Shown one piece after another: positions 57,692 through 64,000 of a stretch of DNA of 64,000 nt (position 1 is its first letter; each line of letters opens with the position of its first letter). The notes below the pieces were generated by a model. That model ran no database searches. It saw only the letters and a program-made list of their open reading frames with translations, and had not been told where the DNA came from. Source of the stretch: Daphnia carinata (lineage: Eukaryota > Arthropoda > Branchiopoda > Diplostraca > Daphniidae). The stretch lies in assembly GCF_022539665.2 (NCBI RefSeq), contig NC_081336.1:8222778-8286777 (forward strand). The letters are read 5' to 3'. The translations under genes were made by a program, and so were the position numbers.

Positions 57692-58104
57692 AAGTTTATT
57701 TCTGTTGGACCAGCTGATAGCAGTATCAATACAAACTAGTTGTTCTCCGTACAGATAGGGAATGTATCTTTTAAGCAAAAAGATGCGCTATCTAAAATGT
57801 TCTGATTGAATCTTCTGTTGAATACGTAAGATTTATATGGACGTATCTTTCTAAGATCATGATCTGTGAATCAATGTTGTTGAATTGTAATTAGAAATCG
57901 GAATCGGAAAAAACCATATTAGTATTAAAACACGAACCTCAGCAGGAATTCTATATCTGGCAACGTCCAACTAGACATCTGTGTCAAAGTCCGATAAATA
58001 GCAATCTTGTGTCAAAACCGTACCCAAAACATTTACAGTTATCGTCATTATGACTGTTCCGTGAGTAACGACATGAGGTGTTTTACTGCCTCTTCATTTT
58101 TAAT
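57692..58104. other. short intergenic spacer between MRPL15 and CYLD
   Basis: No coding content was seen. A stray ATG with a following GT donor near 58050 does not join CYLD in frame. Confidence 0.5.
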
Positions 58105-61046
58105 ATGGCGAAATTCCAGGATTTAGAAATATTGGAGTCCGCAGCTTACAGACAGCGAAACGCCAGAAGTTTTTGTGGTCCTGGGCCACTCTCCTCGAAT
58201 CATTACCCACAACAGTTATCAACCCAAAATGTTTTCGTAACATCCTCAGACGATTCCTCCTTCACGTTCGTTCTCGCTGATTTGCCGAAATCAAGTGCAA
58301 ATAGCACGAGTGTTCAAAACAAATCCCATTTCATGCAGTCATATGGAAGTCATTCAATGGACAGGCATAGTTTTTCAACAGAGGCAAACCAACCTTACTA
58401 TACTACTAGTGATCAAACTTCTAGAGCTGCTCCTCACAAATACCACCCCAAAGTACATTTAGAATTTGCTTCTAGCCCAGAAACAGGTGTCAGTAACTAT
58501 TCGTCGAGTCTTGAATCAAGGAAATCACATTCTCATAAGCTAAAAGGAAGCAACCCTCAAACAAACTTGATTGAATTTGGATCACCTCCGCATAGCCCTC
58601 TGAAATCACCAACAGATTCTCATCAAGCATATCATTATGCTGTTCCTGGTAAATAATCCTAAAGTTGATTTCCATAATTGATTTAAGCACAAGGCTTATT
58701 TGTGGAAAACAAATTTATACCTGTTTTACATTTCGATATTACTCCTCTTCTCCATGCCATACTGATATGGCTCTGAATTGAGATCATGGCACTTTTACAT
58801 TTTATTTATTTCTTCCTAAATCATGGTGCTCACCAGTTCCCCCCAACTGTCCTATTTTTAGCTGAATGAAGCTAGGGCTTGAGTTCTAAATATAGTCAGT
58901 ACGAGAGTAACTTGGCTTCATCAACAACTTGAATTTTCTGCATCCCTTAATTTCTACTTTTTTCTACCAAAGCTACTAGGGCGACACCTGAAAGTTCATC
59001 TTCAGTCAACAGTGACTCTTTGGCACAAGAGTTCTCCCAATTAGCGAGTGATCTGCATGATGGGATGGAAGTAGGCTCCTTAGTAGAAGTGTTTTTAGGC
59101 GGAAGACAGCTGTACGGTGTGGTGCGCTGGTGTGGGAAGCCTAGAAACAAGTCGGAGCAAGGTCTAGTCGGAGTTGAATTGGTAACATTTCCATAGTAAA
59201 AAGTTCCACTTAATGGAAGTTAACATCAATATTTATTATTTCAGGAGTGTGATATTGATGAAGGCTCAGATGGAAGCTACCTAGGTCAACAGTTCTTTCG
59301 TTGTTCTCCTGGTAGGGGTGTATTTGTCCCGTTTAGGCACTGCAGACCCGACTCCAGGTTCAGTAGTTCCTTCGATGTCACGAAACCAACAACTTTTGGA
59401 AGAAATTATGAAGCTTCTTCCGAACTAGGTATTAACTTTGCAAATTCTTTTCTTTACAATAAACCAATAATTTAGTCGTTCATTTAGAATATGGAGGACC
59501 AGAGTGCCCATCAGTGATTGGTGAAGTGCCGCCTGTCGGCCAGTTTGGTGATTGGAGTAAGCTGACTGGTAAATTCCGTGGTATTCAGGGTCATCACAAT
59601 TCTTGTTACCTGGATGCAACCTTATTCAGCATGTTCACCTTCACCAGGTAAAACGTGTTATTAACTCGTGTATAAGACAGCATAATTTTTATTAAATGTT
59701 TTTCTTTATGCTAGCATTTTTGATGGTCTTCTTTATCGACCACCAACGCGTAACGATATACCACAATACGAAGAAGTGCAAAGAATATTGAAAGAAGAAA
59801 TAGTAAATCCTTTACGCCAGCACTACTATGTGCGGGCTGATAAAGTTATGAAACTCCGCCGTCTTCTTCAAAAACTAGGATCTGTCAAAGGTCTAACCAA
59901 CGAAGAAAAAGGTGAGTTGTCAGGACATTTACGATAGAAAATAGGATAAAACAAAAACTTCTTATCAGATCCCGAAGAGTTCCTTCATTGTCTGCTATCA
60001 CAAACGCTTAAAGCGGAACCATTTTTGAAATTGAGCTCTGGGCAAGAAGCTTACCATCATCAGCTTTTTGTTGAAAAAGACGACAAACTCGTCATGCCAA
60101 CAGTCCAGCAGCTCTTTGAGCAAAGCTTCCTTTCCAGTGGCATTAAGCTAAAAGAAGTATTTATTTACAAATTCGTCTGTAGCTATAAAAATATTATTAA
60201 ATTGCTGTATTGGTTAACTTTTCTATGTTAGGTTCCGCCAGTACTCATAATTCAAATGCCCCGATTCGGGAAATCCTACAAAATGTATCCTTATGTTCTT
60301 CCATCCTCGCTTCTGGACATTACGGACGTGTTAGAAAACTGTACGTCGTATACACGTGACTGTCTCTTTTTCCTAGAAAATAATTGAAAAAGCTCTTTTA
60401 TTTATTTTCCTCCAGCTCCACGACAATGCATCGTTTGCGGACATTTGGCTGAAATGGAATGTCAGCAATGTCTTGGTCAATGTGGTACCGGTCTCGAAAG
60501 CATCGCTTTTTGCGAACCGTGTCTTTATAAAGTATTTACGTTTATTCCGTTAGGCTTTAACCATGTACTTGCCATAACTATTATATTATTACTTTGTTCC
60601 AGGTCCACAGTCATAAAAAACGAACGACGCATCAGGCCCAGCGGTTGCAAGTGCCGGCAGATTTTGCTGCCTTGCAGGAGCACTGTGTTATACCACGCAT
60701 GTACATGGAACTGTTCGCCGTAGTTTGTATTGCTACAAGCCATTATGTTGCATTCGTCAAGTGCGGACCGGGGCCCGATGCCCCTTGGTGTTTCTTTGAC
60801 TCGATGGCTGACCGTAAAGGTGAACAGAATGGGTTCAACATACCCGAAGTGATCGCATGTCCCGATTTGCCCCGCTGGCTTTCAGACGAGTGGGACAAGC
60901 AGCTTCTGTCAAACGGCTTGGATCCTTCATCCTCCTCTTCCTCAAGTAACCCTTCTGGCGTAGGTCTCCCGGACTATGTCCGCCGTATATTTTCCGATGC
61001 CTATATGTGCCTTTACCAAAGCCCCGATCTTATGTTATACCGCTAA
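58105..61046 (+). CDS. CYLD: CYLD-type deubiquitinase
   Basis: Nine exons: 58105-58648, 58973-59181, 59245-59428, 59488-59647, 59715-59911, 59969-60156, 60232-60340, 60416-60531 and 60603-61046 (2151 nt, 716 aa). The Ser/Pro-rich N-terminal 200 residues are disordered. A single CAP-Gly-like domain follows (VGSLVEVFLGGRQLYGVVRW to VFVPFRHC). The USP domain starts at GKFRGIQGHHNSCYLDATLF with nucleophile Cys352; the catalytic His616 lies in SHYVAFVKCG, and the Asp is probably in C-F-F-D-S. A Cys-rich insert (CIVCGHLAEMECQQC ... CEPCLYK) matches the B-box zinc module of CYLD. CYLD removes Lys63- and Met1-linked ubiquitin and restrains NF-kB/IMD and JNK signalling. It is shorter than human CYLD (956 aa), with one recognisable CAP-Gly domain instead of three. 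Confidence 0.94.
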
Positions 61047-61324
61047 GTATTTAATATACGCCTGTTTTGCCTTTTCTGTTTACAAAGGCCGACGTTGTGA
61101 GTTCTTTGTAAAAGTTCATCTCACATCAGTTGGTCCTACACCTTTGCCTGCTCTTCCTGGCTGCCTGTTTGTTGCACAATATTGAACGTTACACTAAGCG
61201 TCACAGGTGGTGGACAAATTGTAAAAAAAATATTTCTGTTGATAGAACGAGGGAAATGGACGTTATTACAGTATCAATTACTTGACTATATTTTTTAACT
61301 GGAAACCTCCACAAAATTGTACCA

Positions 61325-62480
61325 TCACAACTGATCAGCAAACAGGATATCTTCAATGCCTTCTGTGGAACGCGAATTGTATCGCGCAAGGGATGGAAAC
61401 TTTTCAAGAATAACGCTGTAAGACTGGCAAAGGCGGTCAAACTCTTCGATACTCAGTTCGAAAGGCCTCAGTGTTCCGTCGACGTCGGCTAGCCGCAAAA
61501 GTGTTTGGACCTGTTCAGCTCTCATCGATGTAGGGAAAAGCATCTCCAAACCACGCCGACAGTATTTCTGTCGAAACGAGAAGGTAGTCCGGGCAACTTT
61601 TTCAACCAAACTGAAGGGTGCTTTAATCTTGGGAACAATGAGTGGTGTGAAATGCACAACACCCACGTCCACGTTTGGCTTTGGAACAAATGCTCTTCCT
61701 AAATTGATGGATGAGAATTTTGGTGATTAGATCGATGACATCCATTGAAGAGTAAGGAGACTTGAATTGAAATTCGTACCAGGAATTGTGAATTTGTGCT
61801 GCACATGGCAAAGATGTTGCACCATAACCGAGAGCCTACAGCGTTCTGGAGTACCAATAGGTGCCACCATCCTCTCTGCCACTTCTTTCTGGAAGGTTAG
61901 AGTTAAAGGAACTCTTCCATGGGCCCATGCATCTGACCTGTAAAATAGAGATAGAAAAACCTTTGTGTTAAGTCCTCACAGTGTAAACTCTTGGAAGACG
62001 TACGTACCGTTCTGAAATGGCACATAACCATTTAATTATAAGCGGCGTGGCGATGTTGAAGGGTAAGTTACCGATAATGTGAATGTTAGGAGTCACGTCT
62101 TTCCAGTCACGGCTTGATTCTTGAGGGAAGGTGTTTCTTAAGTTGTGACTAAGAACGTCACCCCAGATGATTGACATTCTATTATCACTGGCCTCTGCTA
62201 GCATCTCCAAAGGAGGATGAAAACGCGTATCCTTTTCCACGACAACTAGCTTTTTGACATTGCGAGATAAGATTGTTCGGGTGAGGGAGCCGGCACCTGG
62301 ACCGACTTCACAAACATAACCCTCGGAAATGTTTCCCGCGGCCGACACTAATTTGCTGGTCAATTTGGGATCTAACAAAAAGTTTTGGGACAGTTGCTTC
62401 ACAGCTTGAAGGCGGTACAAATTAAGGAGGTCACGTACAGCAGGGAGTGGGGGTAAACGAGAAATCAGGGGGGTCGACAT
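61325..62480 (-). CDS. TFB1M: mitochondrial rRNA dimethyladenosine transferase 1 (mtTFB1)
   Basis: Three exons: 62008-62480, 61780-61937 and 61325-61698 (1005 nt, 334 aa; human TFB1M is 346). KsgA/Dim1 family signatures: QNFLLDPKLTSKLV, SAM-binding motif I EVGPGAGSLT (residues 58-67), the acidic V-V-V-E-K-D ribose contact, G-D-V-L, motif IV N-L-P-F-N (138-142), and F-V-P-K-P-N-V-D-V-G-V-V. It dimethylates two adenines in the 3' hairpin of mitochondrial 12S rRNA and is needed for small-subunit assembly. The start codon lies 10 nt after the stop of COA3 on the same strand with no room for a promoter, so both are probably translated from one mRNA. Confidence 0.95.
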
Positions 62481-62490
62481 TTTCTACTTA

Positions 62491-62742
62491 TTACTTTGAG
62501 GTATCTAATTCATCAAGAAATTTCTCTTGCTTGACAGCAAAGATTGAATAGCTATATATGCTCAAAACACCTCCAAGGAGGGCAACTCCTGTAAGGATAT
62601 TGTTGCGTCTTAATCGTTTAAGCTTGGCGACTCTGTCAATGTTTTGTTTTTCAAGAATTTTCATATAATCTAGCTGTGCTTGTGAAAGTTTTAGCCTGTC
62701 GCTGGAGACATCAAGTTTTGGCATGTGATCCTTAGTATCCAT
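62491..62742 (-). CDS. COA3: cytochrome c oxidase assembly factor 3 (COA3/CCDC56)
   Basis: A single exon of 83 codons. The protein has a charged N-terminal half with coiled-coil character (KLSQAQLDYMKILEKQ), a basic stretch (KLKRLRRN), one membrane segment (NILTGVALLGGVLSIYSYSI, about residues 48-67) and the family tail Q-E-K-F-L-D-E-L. COA3 is an inner-membrane protein that stabilises newly made COX1 during complex IV assembly. It is the upstream cistron of a unit with mtTFB1. The same pairing is known in Drosophila, where CCDC56 and mtTFB1 share a bicistronic transcript. Confidence 0.92.
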   Translation of the reverse strand: MDTKDHMPKLDVSSDRLKLSQAQLDYMKILEKQNIDRVAKLKRLRRNNILTGVALLGGVLSIYSYSIFAVKQEKFLDELDTSK

Positions 62743-64000
62743 TGTTGCACTAAAACCTAATAGCAGTAGGCATTATCCTAGGAGAACGAAGTCAGCGATA
62801 ATTATTAAAGTGCGATTTAAAATGCAACTTAGATTTTAACAATTTGGCTAGTTTTAACATTTATTACATAAGACTTTTAAAATGTGGAAAACTTTACGCG
62901 ATTTTGTTCCTTTATAACTTACAAACCCCAAAATTTTCTAGTCCCCAATATAAAAAATTAAATGAATAATTCTAGCTACCTTATATCTTATTAAATATTT
63001 ACCGGTAAATCACACAAAAAACAAAACGCGTGTTTAACGTTACGAATAACTACACTGAGCAGACGAGAAGATATCAAATTTGCTCTACCGCTGTTGTCAA
63101 ATGCAAATGGCGCTAGTATCTTTTCACCTTTTTTCGTCGACTTTTACGTTTGACTCCGTATATTTTCATTAATAACTAGTAAAAAAAAACAACACTAATA
63201 GTAAATCTATGTTTTGGCTGAAATGAAGAGAAAAACTACGCATGGTAAAAAAATATCACATGGTTTATATGGAACCCACCTGGCTTTCCCGAAAGAAACT
63301 GGGGTAGAGGTAAGATAAATCTTACGGCCAATAGCCGTTTAAAGATATTTTGACATAACCTGAGAAAAGGCTAGTTTCACCTCTATTGACCTACCCGTCA
63401 GCAATGACCTTGAACTCGAATTACCTCAGGCTTTTCAGTTTGAAAAACAAAAATTCAATTTCACTTACCAATTCAGTAGTTCACTCACCTTCACTGTGTA
63501 CACTAGTGTAGAAACCACTTCTGGTATTTTAGTAGTAGTGTTTCACGCCTCCACACATGGCTTAGAATATCGTTCACCTGTTATTGGTTACTTAATTTAT
63601 GGATACACAAATCACGCACTACGGAAGCCTCACATAAGCACTAGGTTTTGCATTCGCACTAGTCTAGTCTAGTTTAGCATAGATAGATTAGAAAAACGTA
63701 CATAGGCTACCTCACACGTTGCTTTTGCACTACACTGCCTGCACTCAATGCATCTCGTATTTTCCCATTGCATTTTTGCCATCACAAACTCCTAACCACA
63801 ATACGCAATTTACCATTAACGTTAACAAAATAACGATCAAACGACAAAGCTAACCATTCATCATTAACGAAAGTTATTTTTCAGGACCTTTGTGTAAAAT
63901 CCTGTTTGTCAATCTTGTACTTGATGTATGTTAGTGTTAAGCAGAACTTTGTTGTTTTTGATTAACCAAAAGCAATTTTTTTTTCTTTTCTGTTTTTCTT
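62743..64000. other. upstream flank of the COA3/mtTFB1 unit
   Basis: AT-rich with no credible exon on either strand. No TATA box is evident for the dicistronic unit. Confidence 0.45.

Noticed and set aside
58050-58063. Possible upstream CYLD exon with ATG and GT donor
   Set aside because: Joining it to the acceptor before the third-line sequence of CYLD gives an immediate stop; the ATG at 58105 keeps the frame.

Overview
This is eukaryotic DNA, most likely from a branchiopod crustacean such as Daphnia. That is inferred from short (about 55-85 nt) GT-AG introns, TATA plus TCAGT-type arthropod initiators, and the gene content. No prokaryotic, viral or organellar features were seen. All gene models were read by eye, joining exons by splice sites, phase and family resemblance.

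Layout. 1-3.7 kb: three small heat-shock protein genes, two on minus and one on plus, with an intron at the same place in all three. 4.9-7.2 kb: a secreted CUB-type protein (minus, 10 exons including a 21-nt microexon). 7.3-18.1 kb: gene-poor, with a TA-flanked inverted-repeat element, a C-rich 33-bp minisatellite, tRNA-like sequences and diverged repeats. 18.1-26.1 kb: a ciliary transition-zone gene, CC2D2A (minus, at least 22 exons). 26-48.6 kb: a low-complexity domain full of poly-T/poly-A, G/C runs and dinucleotide repeats. It holds two divergent extramacrochaetae/Id genes (33.5-34.0 kb minus, 42.2-42.6 kb plus) and an unusual density of CAGGTG E-boxes.

48.7-55.7 kb: a kinase of the RSKR (SgK494) family on plus. 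Its 4.6-kb intron contains a complete antisense gene (51.1-54.2 kb) for a secreted Ala/Glu/Lys-rich protein that ends in three exon-encoded repeats around N-Y-P-V-V/I-L-P. I recognise no family for that protein. 56.6-57.7 kb: mitochondrial ribosomal protein L15. 58.1-61.0 kb: the deubiquitinase CYLD. 61.3-62.7 kb: mtTFB1 and COA3 in one apparent dicistronic unit, with 10 nt between the two reading frames. The last 1.2 kb shows nothing coding.

How the genes relate: three encode mitochondrial products (L15, COA3, mtTFB1), and the COA3/mtTFB1 linkage couples cytochrome-oxidase assembly to mitoribosomal RNA methylation. The two emc/Id genes share a bHLH-type regulatory landscape. The nested gene and its host kinase are transcribed from opposite strands. 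The strongest candidates for something undescribed are the nested repeat-cassette gene and the E-box field around the Id pair.
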